DNA from: Planktotalea arctica
GTDB lineage: Bacteria; Pseudomonadota; Alphaproteobacteria; Rhodobacterales; Rhodobacteraceae
Direction of reading: 5' to 3'
DNA length: 64,000 nucleotides
Assembly: GCF_002105285.1 (NCBI RefSeq)
Contig: NZ_MUHR01000006.1
Location: 310,001-374,000 of the forward strand
Positions 1 to 7,745 of this stretch are shown here, piece after piece (within the stretch, counting starts at the first letter, position 1; each line of letters starts with the position of its first letter). Below the pieces are notes generated by a model, which searched no databases, was not told where the DNA came from, and saw only the letters and a program-made list of their open reading frames with translations. A program made the translations under genes and the position numbers.

Positions 1-120
1 CCGCTGATCACCGGCCAACCCGATGCAGGCTATGTGCTTGAGGAGCAACATCTTTGCGTCGACACCACAGCAGCAGGGGGCAACACCGCCTTGCTCGCAC
101 AAAGTGCGCCGCGCGAGTAA
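1..120 (+). CDS. putA: C-terminal end of a PutA-like proline/P5C dehydrogenase (partial)
   Basis: The reading frame is open from base 1 and stops at TAA 118-120, leaving 39 residues of a protein that begins outside the window. The ending, with D-T-T-A-A-G-G-N-T-A-L-L near the terminus, resembles the extreme C-terminus of bifunctional PutA, where a similar INTxAAGGNxxLL segment closes the protein. PutA oxidises proline to glutamate through proline dehydrogenase and aldehyde dehydrogenase domains, neither of which is visible here. The call rests only on this tail. Another protein with the same C-terminal extension cannot be excluded. Confidence 0.65.
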   Translation, partial: PLITGQPDAGYVLEEQHLCVDTTAAGGNTALLAQSAPRE

Positions 121-162
121 GCCGCTCTTGACCTTCGGGCGGGCAAACCGCAGCCTGCCCGA

Positions 163-906
163 ATGCTACCAATTCGCGACCATAACCCGTCGGGGCGCAT
201 GCCCTATGTCACTTACGCGCTGATCGCGATCAATTTGATCATTTTCGCGGCCCATAACGTGCCCTTGGGCGAGAGCCGCGCGCTGAATGTGTTCTTTGCA
301 CAGTGGGGCATGATTCCTGCCTTCATCACCGATGGAGAACGCCTGTTCACGCTGGTAACCTCGCAGTTCCTGCACGGCGGCTATATGCACATTGCCGGTA
401 ACATGTTGTTCCTGTGGATTTTTGGCGACAATATGGAAGACGAGATGGGCCATATTGGCTTCTTGCTCTTTTACTTGACCAGCGGCGTTTTCGCCGCCCT
501 CGCGCAGTGGATCGTCGAGCCTGCATCGGTCGTTGTTACAATTGGCGCGTCGGGCGCGATCGCAGGAGTCATGGGTGGGTATCTGTTGCTTTTTCCAAAG
601 GCCAAAGTCGATATTTTGCTAATCCTGATCGTGTTTTTCCGTATTTTGCCGATTCCCGCCTGGATCATGCTGGGCCTGTGGTTTCTGCTTCAGGTGGGCA
701 ACGGCGTTGCCTCTGATCCCGATCTGGGGGGCGTCGCCTATTGGGCGCATGCGGGGGGCTTTGTGATTGGCCTCGTGCTGACCATCCCGATTTTCATCAA
801 GCTGGGGGGCTTTGCCTTCTGGCAAAAGACCCACGGCGCACCGCCCCATCCCGAAGCGCGTTACAAGCTGGTCAAATCTCGTGTGCCCTCTGTGCGGCGC
901 AACTGA
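163..906 (+). CDS. Rhomboid-family intramembrane serine protease
   Basis: A 247-residue polytopic membrane protein. It shows the rhomboid signature: GASG with the nucleophile Ser130, the partner histidine in AHAGG (His196), and the HxxxN region HIAGN (His76, Asn80) that supports the oxyanion hole. About six hydrophobic segments span residues 15-215. Rhomboids cleave transmembrane helices within the bilayer; the substrate here is unknown. The N-terminus MLPIRDHNPSG is typical of alphaproteobacterial members and supports this ATG, although no clear ribosome-binding site precedes it. It lies 42 bases after the putA-like gene and has no obvious functional partner nearby. Confidence 0.9.
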   Translation: MLPIRDHNPSGRMPYVTYALIAINLIIFAAHNVPLGESRALNVFFAQWGMIPAFITDGERLFTLVTSQFLHGGYMHIAGNMLFLWIFGDNMEDEMGHIGFLLFYLTSGVFAALAQWIVEPASVVVTIGASGAIAGVMGGYLLLFPKAKVDILLILIVFFRILPIPAWIMLGLWFLLQVGNGVASDPDLGGVAYWAHAGGFVIGLVLTIPIFIKLGGFAFWQKTHGAPPHPEARYKLVKSRVPSVRRN

Positions 907-985
907 CCCAGAATCGCTTGTCCGTGCGCTGGCGGCGCCGCATAACTTTACGATATCAATATGCCTCTACATTTCGGAGTTCCCC

Positions 986-1084
986 ATGACCAAACTCAAA
1001 ATTTTCTTTATAATGGCCCTGACCACGCTTTTTCTGGCGGCTTGCGATAGCCAGATGGAAGAATCCTTCGAATTCCTCGTCTAA
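986..1084 (+). CDS. Tiny lipoprotein (32 residues), function unknown
   Basis: The frame encodes only 32 residues. The N-terminus is a lysine-containing n-region (MTKLK) and a hydrophobic core ending in LAAC, a lipobox with Cys20, followed by a short acidic tail DSQMEESFEF. CGGAG at 975-979 is a ribosome-binding site seven bases before the ATG. After processing only about 13 residues would remain on the lipid anchor. I do not recognise a family. The intact signal, lipobox and ribosome-binding site argue for a real gene. It sits alone between the rhomboid gene and the aldo/keto reductase. Confidence 0.6.
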   Translation: MTKLKIFFIMALTTLFLAACDSQMEESFEFLV

Positions 1085-1139
1085 GCGTAGTGCCTGATAG
1101 GGCTACCTTTAGTCAGACAACAAAAGCCGGAGCACAGAC

Positions 1140-2183
1140 ATGAAAATGAACCCGCTTGGACGGACAGGCATCATCGTGCCTGAACTTTGCCTCGGTACGA
1201 TGACCTTTGGCACGCAAACGCCCGAGGCAGAGGCCCATGCGCAGATCGACATGGCGCTCGCGGCGGGGGTCAATTTCATGGACACGGCCGAGATGTATCC
1301 GGTCAATCCCATCGGCCCGGAAACGCAAGGTGATAGCGAGCGCTACATCGGCACGTGGCTTGCGAAAAACCGGCGGCGCGACGACGTGATCATCGCCACC
1401 AAACACTCTGGCGATGGCTGGGATCATATTCGCGGCGGCACTGGGATTTCGGCCGCCAGCATCCCCGAAGTCATCGACGGCTCTCTCAAGCGGCTCCAGA
1501 CGGATTACATTGATCTTTACCAATTTCATTGGCCCAATCGCGGCTCTTACATGTTTCGCAAGAATTGGACCTTCGATCCCTCGACGCAGGACCGCGCCGA
1601 AACGCTGGCGCACATGCAAGAGACGCTGGGCGCGTTGCAGGCCGCGGTGGATGCTGGCAAGATCCGCGCTTTCGGGCTCAGCAATGAAAGTGCTTGGGGA
1701 ACGAGCGAATGGCTGCGCCTCTCGGAAGCGGGATACGGGCCGCGCGCTGCGTCGATGCAGAACGAATATTCGCTTTTATGCCGGCTTTATGACACCGATC
1801 TGGCTGAACTTAGCGTGAATGAGGATGTTGGCCTGCTGGCGTTTTCGCCGCTCGCCACAGGTTTGCTCACGGGTAAATATCAAGGCGGGGCGGTGCCAGA
1901 GGGATCGCGCCGCGCGCTGAGCGGTGATCTTGGCGGGCGCGTTACAGACCGGGTTTGGCCCGCCGTCGATACCTACCTCGAAATCGCGCGCAACTTTGGC
2001 CTTGATCCGGTGCATATGGCACTTGCGTGGTGCCGCACGCGCCCTTTTATGGCCTCTGCAATTTTCGGCGCGACGCGGCTTGACCAGCTTGAACATGCCC
2101 TTGAATCTGTCGAGGTGACTTTGCCACAAGAGGCGTTGGATGCGATCACGGCGGCGCACCGTGCGCATCCGATGGTCTATTGA
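1140..2183 (+). CDS. NADP(H)-dependent aldo/keto reductase (Tas-like)
   Basis: A 347-residue TIM-barrel oxidoreductase. The catalytic tetrad of the family is visible: Asp48 and Tyr53 in DTAEMY, Lys88 in ATKHS and His130 in YQFHWPNR. The MYPV...ETQG insertion after the tyrosine and the overall length resemble the Tas/YghZ type of aldo/keto reductases. These reduce small aldehydes or ketones with NADPH; the natural substrate cannot be read from sequence. GGAG at 1129-1132 precedes the chosen ATG; a second ATG lies two codons in. It overlaps the alkyltransferase gene by one base (TGATG), so the two are probably cotranscribed. Confidence 0.9.
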   Translation: MKMNPLGRTGIIVPELCLGTMTFGTQTPEAEAHAQIDMALAAGVNFMDTAEMYPVNPIGPETQGDSERYIGTWLAKNRRRDDVIIATKHSGDGWDHIRGGTGISAASIPEVIDGSLKRLQTDYIDLYQFHWPNRGSYMFRKNWTFDPSTQDRAETLAHMQETLGALQAAVDAGKIRAFGLSNESAWGTSEWLRLSEAGYGPRAASMQNEYSLLCRLYDTDLAELSVNEDVGLLAFSPLATGLLTGKYQGGAVPEGSRRALSGDLGGRVTDRVWPAVDTYLEIARNFGLDPVHMALAWCRTRPFMASAIFGATRLDQLEHALESVEVTLPQEALDAITAAHRAHPMVY

Positions 2184-2809
2184 TGCAATTAGGGCTTGAT
2201 CTGGGTGCAGAACCGCTTCCGAAAATCGAGCCGTATTTTGCCAGCGCGCAAGCCTTTTCCAAAGCCTTGAGCGCATGGCTTGGAGCGCAAAAGGGCGCGG
2301 CCAGGCTCTTTGCCCATCCGGTTGAAACGCCTTTGGGCACGATGGTTGCGATCTGCGATGCAACGCATTTGCACCTGCTTGAATTTGCCGACCGCAAGGA
2401 ACTTCCGAAGGAACTAGGCAAACTCGGGGCTTCAACGGGCACAATCGGGGTTGGCCAAACCAGCATAACCCGTGCCTTGGAGATGCAGCTAAGCGCCTAC
2501 TTTGAAGGCAGTCTTAAGCAATTCGATATCGCGCTGATCCTGCACGGCACGGCTTTCACAGCCGATGTCTGGCGCGCTTTGCAAAGGCTGCCTTTCGGGG
2601 AAACCACCAGCTACGGCGCATTGGCGAAAATGCTTGGAAACCCCACCGCTACGCGCGCCGTGGCACGCGCCAACGGGGCCAATCAGATTGCTATCCTCAT
2701 CCCCTGTCACCGTGTGATCGGGGCGGATGGTGCGCTGACGGGCTATGCTGGAGGGCTTTGGCGCAAACGTGCGTTGCTGGAATTGGAAGCCCGCGATCAA
2801 GCGCCGTAA
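2183..2809 (+). CDS. ogt: Methylated-DNA--protein-cysteine methyltransferase
   Basis: A 208-residue suicide DNA-repair protein that moves alkyl groups from O6-alkylguanine to its own cysteine. The active-site motif IPCHRVIG is present with Cys175, preceded by the winged-helix DNA-binding region (FGETTSYGALA, then RAVARANGAN with the arginine finger) and followed by GYAGGLWRKRALL. The Ada N-terminal zinc and AraC domains are absent, so this is an Ogt-type or Ada-C-like protein rather than full Ada. A TTG at 2180 could also start translation, but the ATG sharing a base with the upstream stop is preferred. Its 3' end overlaps the convergent DUF1127 gene by 13 bases. Confidence 0.92.
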   Translation: MQLGLDLGAEPLPKIEPYFASAQAFSKALSAWLGAQKGAARLFAHPVETPLGTMVAICDATHLHLLEFADRKELPKELGKLGASTGTIGVGQTSITRALEMQLSAYFEGSLKQFDIALILHGTAFTADVWRALQRLPFGETTSYGALAKMLGNPTATRAVARANGANQIAILIPCHRVIGADGALTGYAGGLWRKRALLELEARDQAP

Positions 2810-2958
2810 ACGGCCTTGCGCGCGATTTCCGGAATATCGCCATAGTAGATATCAAGATCGAGCGCCTCATGGCGGCTCAGGCGGTTAAGTTCTTCAACTG
2901 TTTTGCGATACTGCGCAGCTTTCACGGCGCGGGACTTCATATTTTCAATCAAGGTCAT
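2797..2958 (-). CDS. DUF1127-type small protein (53 residues)
   Basis: The minus strand encodes MTLIENMKSR through ARKAVYGA, 53 residues. The arrangement YRKTVEELNRLS, then an L-D-L-DI segment and GDIPEIAR matches the DUF1127 pattern (YRRTxxELxxLsdreLxDLGIxRxDIxxiA). DUF1127 proteins are small, arginine-rich and common in Rhodobacterales; some act in RNA turnover or stress responses. An AAAGGACAAGG ribosome-binding site lies upstream of the ATG. The gene is easily missed because of its size, and its last 13 bases overlap the end of the alkyltransferase gene on the other strand. Confidence 0.85.
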   Translation of the reverse strand: MTLIENMKSRAVKAAQYRKTVEELNRLSRHEALDLDIYYGDIPEIARKAVYGA

Positions 2959-3008
2959 TATAGCCTTGTCCTTTCTTTTTCTCTCTTGTTCTTTTCATAT
3001 CGGCTTCC

Positions 3009-3023
3009 TGTTAGCGCTAAACA
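3009..3023. promoter_or_regulatory. LacI-type operator candidate upstream of the carnitine operon
   Basis: TGTTAGCGCTAAACA contains the perfect ten-base palindrome TTAGCGCTAA with a central CG, and its flanks nearly extend the symmetry. This is close to the TGTTAGCGCTAACA form bound by many LacI-family repressors. It lies between the divergent DUF1127 gene and the BKACE gene, 122 bases before the latter. The protein that binds it is not encoded nearby, so the assignment is by motif shape only. Confidence 0.45.
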
Positions 3024-3145
3024 AGACAGTGATCCTGCATGGCTGCCCTGCGCGGCGCGCAAGGCCTAAGCGCATGTTGCTTTTTTGCTTTCGCCGCCGC
3101 GTAATTCACGGCAACCTGCGCACAATCGCTTAAGGGGAAAGACCT

Positions 3146-4054
3146 ATGCCACTCACCATGAACCGCGAAGTTTTCATCACATGCGCCGTCACAGGATCAG
3201 GCAGCACCCAAGACCGCAGCCCCCATGTGCCGCGTTCACCCAAGCAAATCGCCGATAGTGCGATCGCCGCGGCCAAGGCGGGGGCCGCGGTCGCCCATTG
3301 CCACGTACGCGACCCGCAAAGCGGCGCGCCCTCGCGCGACTTGGCTTATTACCGCGAAGTGACGGATCGTATCCGCGACGCTGAGGTCGATGTTGTGTTG
3401 AACCTGACCGCTGGCATGGGCGGCGACATCATTTTCGGCAGCTCAGAGCAACCATTCCCGACCGCCGCCGGCACCGACATGGTGGGGGCCACAGAACGCG
3501 TGGCCCATATTGCAGAATGCCTGCCCGAGATTTGCACTCTCGATTGCGGCACGATGAATTTTGCCGAAGCGGATTATGTCATGACCAACACCCCCGGCAT
3601 GCTGACCGCCATGGGCACCATGATGACCAAGCTGGGCGTGAAGCCCGAAATTGAAGCCTTTGATACGGGCCATCTTTGGTACGCCAAGCAACTGGTCGCG
3701 GACGGCGTGCTCGATAGCCCTGCGCTGGTGCAGCTGTGCATGGGCGTGCCTTGGGGGGCACCGGATGATCTTAATACATTCATGGCGATGGTGAATAATG
3801 TGCCTGATGATTGGACGTTCAGTGGTTTTGGTCTTGGGCGAAACCAGATGGCTTATGTGGCGGCGTCTGTCCTGGCGGGTGGAAATGTGCGTGTGGGGCT
3901 GGAAGATAATCTATGGCTCGACAAGGGTGTACTCGCAACAAATGAACAATTGGTTGATCGCGCCGTAACGATCATCGAAAACATGGGCGCGCGGGTTATC
4001 GGCCCGCAAGCGGTGCGCGATAAACTTGGCCTGATTAAGCGCGCGCCAAAGTGA
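3146..4054 (+). CDS. BKACE-family beta-keto acid cleavage enzyme (probable 3-dehydrocarnitine cleavage)
   Basis: A 302-residue member of the DUF849/BKACE family, zinc enzymes that condense a beta-keto acid with acetyl-CoA. The metal-binding His51-Cys-His53 (AHCHVRD) and Glu253 in GLEDNLW are present. Family members act on 3-keto-5-aminohexanoate, dehydrocarnitine and related acids. The next gene is a carnitine dehydrogenase fused to a thioesterase, which points to 3-dehydrocarnitine as the substrate, giving acetoacetate and betainyl-CoA. AAGGGGAAAG supplies the ribosome-binding site for this ATG; another in-frame ATG is four codons later. The product is soluble and cytosolic. Confidence 0.87.
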   Translation: MPLTMNREVFITCAVTGSGSTQDRSPHVPRSPKQIADSAIAAAKAGAAVAHCHVRDPQSGAPSRDLAYYREVTDRIRDAEVDVVLNLTAGMGGDIIFGSSEQPFPTAAGTDMVGATERVAHIAECLPEICTLDCGTMNFAEADYVMTNTPGMLTAMGTMMTKLGVKPEIEAFDTGHLWYAKQLVADGVLDSPALVQLCMGVPWGAPDDLNTFMAMVNNVPDDWTFSGFGLGRNQMAYVAASVLAGGNVRVGLEDNLWLDKGVLATNEQLVDRAVTIIENMGARVIGPQAVRDKLGLIKRAPK

Positions 4055-4110
4055 AATAACTTTGCAATATCAAGTTGCTGAAATTCGTTCTTCAGAAGTA
4101 GGATTAAGAT

Positions 4111-5580
4111 ATGGAAAAGCAGGTAGCGATCATTGGCGGCGGCGTCATCGGCGGCGGCTGGGCGGCGCGGTTCATGCTGAATGGCTGGGACGTGCGCGTG
4201 TTCGATCTGGACCCGCAGGCCGAGCGCAAAACGCAGGCTGTGCTTGATAACGCCCGCCGCGCTTTGCCAGGCCTCACGGATGTTGCACTGCCTGAAGAAG
4301 GCACGCTAACCCATTGTAAATCCATTGCAGAAGCTGTTTTTGACTGTGCGCTGATCATTGAGGCTGTGCCAGAGCGGCTCGAGGTGAAACACGCGGTTTA
4401 TGCCGAGATTGAGGCGGCCAACACCACCGGCATCATCGCGTCGTCCACCTCCGGCATCATGCCCTCCGATCTGCAAAGCGAATTGCTGTACCCCGAGCGC
4501 TTGATCGTCGCGCATCCGTTCAATCCGGTCTATCTGCTCCCCCTTGTCGAACTGGTCGCCGGTGCAAAGACCGACGCTGCCAACATTGAAAAGGCCAAGG
4601 CGCTCTATGCCTCCATCGGCATGCACCCGCTGCATTGCCGCGTCGAGATCGAGGGTTTTCTGTCTGATCGCCTGCAAGAAGCGCTCTGGCGCGAGGCGCT
4701 TTGGCTCTTGAAGGATGGCGTTGCCACCGCCGAAGAACTTGACGCCGCAATCGCCTACGGCCCCGGCCTGCGATGGGCGCAGATGGGCACGATGCAGACC
4801 TTCCACCTTGCGGGCGGCGAGGGCGGGATGCGCGCCATGCTGGCGATGTTTGGACCTTGCCTGAAATGGCCATGGACCAAGCTAATGGACGTTCCCGATC
4901 TCACCGATGACTTCGTGGAAATGGTGGGCGATCAATGCGATACGCAGTCCGGTGCGCTGACCCCGCGCGATCTGGAGCGCGTGCGCGACAGCAATCTCGT
5001 GGGCATCATCCGCTCGCTGCGCGGCGGCGATTGGGGGGCGGGCGCCACCGCCAAGGCCCATGATCGCGTGCTGGCTACGCAAAACGGCATGGATGCTCGC
5101 GCCGCTGATGTCGATCCGAATGCCCCCATCACCACAGCGCAGCGCACCATTCCGCTCGATTGGACCGATTACAACGGCCACATGAACGAGGCGCGCTATT
5201 TGCAAGCCTTCGGCGATGCCACCGACCGCTTTATGGAAATGATCGGCTGCGACGGCGCGTATATTGCGACAGGCGGCAGCTACTTTACCGCCGAAACCCA
5301 TATCCGCCATATAGACGAGGTGCATGCGGGCGCACGCATCGAAATCCGCACACAGGTCCTACTGGGCGAGGGCAAGAAAATGCACCTCTGGCACGAGATG
5401 TTCGAGGGCGAGCGCCTGCTGGCCAGCGCCGAGCACATGCTGATCCATGTGGATCTTCAAAGCCGTCGCCCCTCTGCGCCGAGCGCAACAATCGAGGCTA
5501 GTCTGACCCGGATCGCCGCAGGCCATGCAGCCCTCGCGCGCCCGGATGCGGCAGGATCGTCGGTGGGCATCCGTAAATGA
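4111..5580 (+). CDS. lcdH: L-carnitine dehydrogenase fused to a betainyl-CoA thioesterase domain
   Basis: A 489-residue fusion. Residues about 1-320 form a 3-hydroxyacyl-CoA-dehydrogenase fold with the Rossmann motif GGGVIGGGWAARF near the N-terminus and the family's HPFNPVYLLPLVEL segment. Residues about 340-470 form a hotdog thioesterase (DWTDYNGHMNEARY, then a long central helix). This arrangement is known in rhizobial carnitine dehydrogenases, where the dehydrogenase makes 3-dehydrocarnitine and the thioesterase releases glycine betaine from betainyl-CoA. With the upstream BKACE enzyme it would complete carnitine to betaine plus acetoacetate. It overlaps the downstream SDR by ATGA. No transporter or CoA ligase is in the operon. 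Confidence 0.88.
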   Translation: MEKQVAIIGGGVIGGGWAARFMLNGWDVRVFDLDPQAERKTQAVLDNARRALPGLTDVALPEEGTLTHCKSIAEAVFDCALIIEAVPERLEVKHAVYAEIEAANTTGIIASSTSGIMPSDLQSELLYPERLIVAHPFNPVYLLPLVELVAGAKTDAANIEKAKALYASIGMHPLHCRVEIEGFLSDRLQEALWREALWLLKDGVATAEELDAAIAYGPGLRWAQMGTMQTFHLAGGEGGMRAMLAMFGPCLKWPWTKLMDVPDLTDDFVEMVGDQCDTQSGALTPRDLERVRDSNLVGIIRSLRGGDWGAGATAKAHDRVLATQNGMDARAADVDPNAPITTAQRTIPLDWTDYNGHMNEARYLQAFGDATDRFMEMIGCDGAYIATGGSYFTAETHIRHIDEVHAGARIEIRTQVLLGEGKKMHLWHEMFEGERLLASAEHMLIHVDLQSRRPSAPSATIEASLTRIAAGHAALARPDAAGSSVGIRK

Positions 5581-6335
5581 GCAACGTTCTCATTACAGGC
5601 GGCGCAAGCGGGATCGGGCGCGCCATGGCGCGCGCTTTCGCAGAACAGGGTGATCAAGTCTGGGTTACGGATGTGGACGCAGCAGCCTTGGAAACATGCC
5701 CGTCAGAGTGGCGTACCTCACAAATCGATGTCTCTAACGAGGCCCAGATGCAGGCGCTTTTCGCCGAAGTCGCATCGACTTGGGACAGTCTTGATACGCT
5801 CTGCGCCAACGCGGGCATCGCAGGCCCAACCGCGAAAATCGAAGACGTCGCGCTTAGCGATTGGAACACCTGCCTCTCCGTCACACTTGGCGGCGCATTC
5901 CTAAGCGCAAAATATGCCGCGCCTTTGATGAAACAGGCGGGCAGAGGCGCGATAGTCCTGACCTCCTCGACGGCGGGCCAGTACGGCTACCCTAATCGCG
6001 CGCCCTATGCAGCGGCCAAATGGGGGGTGATCGGCTTGATGAAGACCCTCGCGATGGAGCTTGGCCCCTTTGGAATTCGCGCCAACGCCATCTGCCCGGG
6101 CGCTGTCGAGGGTCCGCGCATGGAGGGCGTGCTAGAGCGCGAGGCGGTGGCCAAGGGCATGACGCGCGATCAAGTCTATGCAGGCTATGCTTCGGGCACC
6201 TCGATGGGCGCTTTCGTGACCGAGCAGGACATCGCGAATATGGCGGTCTTCCTTGCTGGCGCAGGCGCAAAAATGGTCTCTGGACAGGTCATCGCGGTAG
6301 ACGGCCACACCGAAAACCCTGATCCGAAAATCTAA
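5577..6335 (+). CDS. SDR-family oxidoreductase of the carnitine operon
   Basis: A 252-residue classical short-chain dehydrogenase: TGGASGIG at the N-terminus binds the cofactor, CANAG marks strand 4, and TSSTAG with YAAAK supplies the catalytic serine, tyrosine and lysine. The ATGA overlap with the carnitine dehydrogenase shows tight coupling. The role is not certain. Acetoacetate or 3-hydroxybutyrate handling would fit the pathway, but the sequence alone does not fix a substrate. The gene meets the convergent flavoprotein gene tail to tail with a four-base overlap (6332-6335). Confidence 0.85.
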   Translation: MSNVLITGGASGIGRAMARAFAEQGDQVWVTDVDAAALETCPSEWRTSQIDVSNEAQMQALFAEVASTWDSLDTLCANAGIAGPTAKIEDVALSDWNTCLSVTLGGAFLSAKYAAPLMKQAGRGAIVLTSSTAGQYGYPNRAPYAAAKWGVIGLMKTLAMELGPFGIRANAICPGAVEGPRMEGVLEREAVAKGMTRDQVYAGYASGTSMGAFVTEQDIANMAVFLAGAGAKMVSGQVIAVDGHTENPDPKI

Positions 6336-7516
6336 ACCGTGCTGGCGGCAATCGCCGTTCCGGCAGCCCAGCCGCTCGACCAGGCCCATTGGAAATTATA
6401 TCCGCCTAGCCAACCGGTTACGTCAACTGCTTCACCTATCACATAAAGCCCGTTTAGCGTTTTCGCCTCCATAGTCTTGGATGAAAGCCCGTTTGTATCT
6501 ACGCCGCCCAGCGTGACCTCTGCAGTGCGATATCCCTCGCTTCCCGTCGGCCTTTGTACCCAGCCCTGCACGCGCGCGCACAGCGCCTCGAGCGCCGCGT
6601 CGGATTGATCACCAATACGTCCTGTGATCCCCATCTCTTCGCTCAAATGCTGCACAAGGCGGGCAGGGAAAACCTGCGTCAAAACCGTGGTCACATCGCG
6701 TTTGCCTTGTTCCGTGCGCGCGCTGCGCAAATGCGTGAAAAGCGTGCCTTTGGGGTCGAGGTCCAAAACCACTTCTTCTCCCTCAGACCAGTAGCTGGAC
6801 ACCTGCAAAACGGCCGGACCGGACAGGCCGCGATGCGTAAAAAGCACGGCCTCTTCGAACGCCACTCCATTCGCGCAGGCCACCGCTGGCACAGCAACCC
6901 CGGAAATCGGTGCATAGCGCTGATCGGCAAAGGTCAGCGGCACAAGGGCAGGGCGTGTTTCCACCAGGCCAAGCCCGAATTGCTGAGCGATATCATAGGC
7001 AAAGCCGCTTGCGCCCATCTTCGGGATCGACTTGCCACCGCTCGCCAGAACCAGATTGCGCGCGCTCAGGGCCACTTGCGTTCCGTCTCGCTCCACACTC
7101 AAATGAAACCGCGCGCCGTCATGGCTGATCTTGCGCGCTGATGTCTTGAGCCAAAGCTCTGCTCCGGCGCGCTCCATCTCCTTCAAAAGCATCGCAATGA
7201 TCTGTTTGGCGCTCTCATCACAAAAAAGCTGTCCCAATGTCTTCTCGTGCCACGCAATTGCGTGTGCTCCAATCAGATCGAGGAAGTCCCACTGCGTATA
7301 TCGCTTCAATGCCGACTTGCAAAAATGCGGATTTTCCGAGATGAAATTTGCCGATGTCGTCCCTAAATTTGTGAAATTGCAACGTCCGCCGCCAGAAATG
7401 CGAATTTTTTCCCCGGGTGCTTTGGCGTGATCGATCACTAATGTCCGCCCGCCCGAATGGGCTGCGCACATCATACCAGCGGCACCAGCGCCTATGATTA
7501 TTGTATCAAAATCCAT
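6332..7516 (-). CDS. HI0933/BaiN-family NAD(P)/FAD-dependent oxidoreductase
   Basis: A 394-residue flavoprotein. The N-terminus DTIIIGAGAAGMMCA is the FAD dinucleotide-binding motif, followed by the family signature KIRISGGGRCNFTN, and the C-terminus has GGVDTNGLSSKTMEAK and the second FAD contact GGYNFQWAWSSGW. This family includes BaiN and is widespread, but the physiological reaction is unknown in most bacteria. The ATG at 7516 is chosen over an upstream in-frame ATG at 7639 because conserved sequence begins there and AGAGGTG lies just before it. It is convergent to the carnitine operon and divergent from ftsW. Confidence 0.88.
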   Translation of the reverse strand: MDFDTIIIGAGAAGMMCAAHSGGRTLVIDHAKAPGEKIRISGGGRCNFTNLGTTSANFISENPHFCKSALKRYTQWDFLDLIGAHAIAWHEKTLGQLFCDESAKQIIAMLLKEMERAGAELWLKTSARKISHDGARFHLSVERDGTQVALSARNLVLASGGKSIPKMGASGFAYDIAQQFGLGLVETRPALVPLTFADQRYAPISGVAVPAVACANGVAFEEAVLFTHRGLSGPAVLQVSSYWSEGEEVVLDLDPKGTLFTHLRSARTEQGKRDVTTVLTQVFPARLVQHLSEEMGITGRIGDQSDAALEALCARVQGWVQRPTGSEGYRTAEVTLGGVDTNGLSSKTMEAKTLNGLYVIGEAVDVTGWLGGYNFQWAWSSGWAAGTAIAASTV

Positions 7517-7555
7517 TTTGCACCTCTGCCTTGGAACGCGCTCAAACTCAATCCC

Positions 7556-7708
7556 CTTCATCTTCCCCTTTAAACTTCCGCCGGAGGCACCCTGCATGGC
7601 CCTTTGGCCATGCTTATCAAGCATGCCGCTCTGCGGCATTCCGCTCGGATAGCAAACAACGCTGGCAATCGAATCGCTGATTCGCTACATTACTTCCAGA
7701 TCCTGGAA
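7556..7708. repeat. Intergenic repeat motif followed by four short hairpins
   Basis: The region between the flavoprotein gene and ftsW starts with the motif CTTCATCTT...TAAACTTCCG, ending CCGGAGGC (7556-7588). Four perfect inverted repeats follow: GCATGGCC/GGCCATGC (7594-7613, four-base loop), ATGCCGC/GCGGCAT (7623-7639, loop TCT), CGAATC/GATTCG (7670-7684, loop GCT) and TTCCAG/CTGGAA (7694-7708, loop ATC). Related motifs occur at 23.68, 27.92, 32.2, 52.27 and 63.05/63.21 kb. None of these hairpins has a T-tract, and the flanking genes diverge here, so simple termination is unlikely. Confidence 0.8.
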
Positions 7709-7745
7709 AACAGGGCGAGTTTGAGGCAACGATCAGCGGTGTTCT

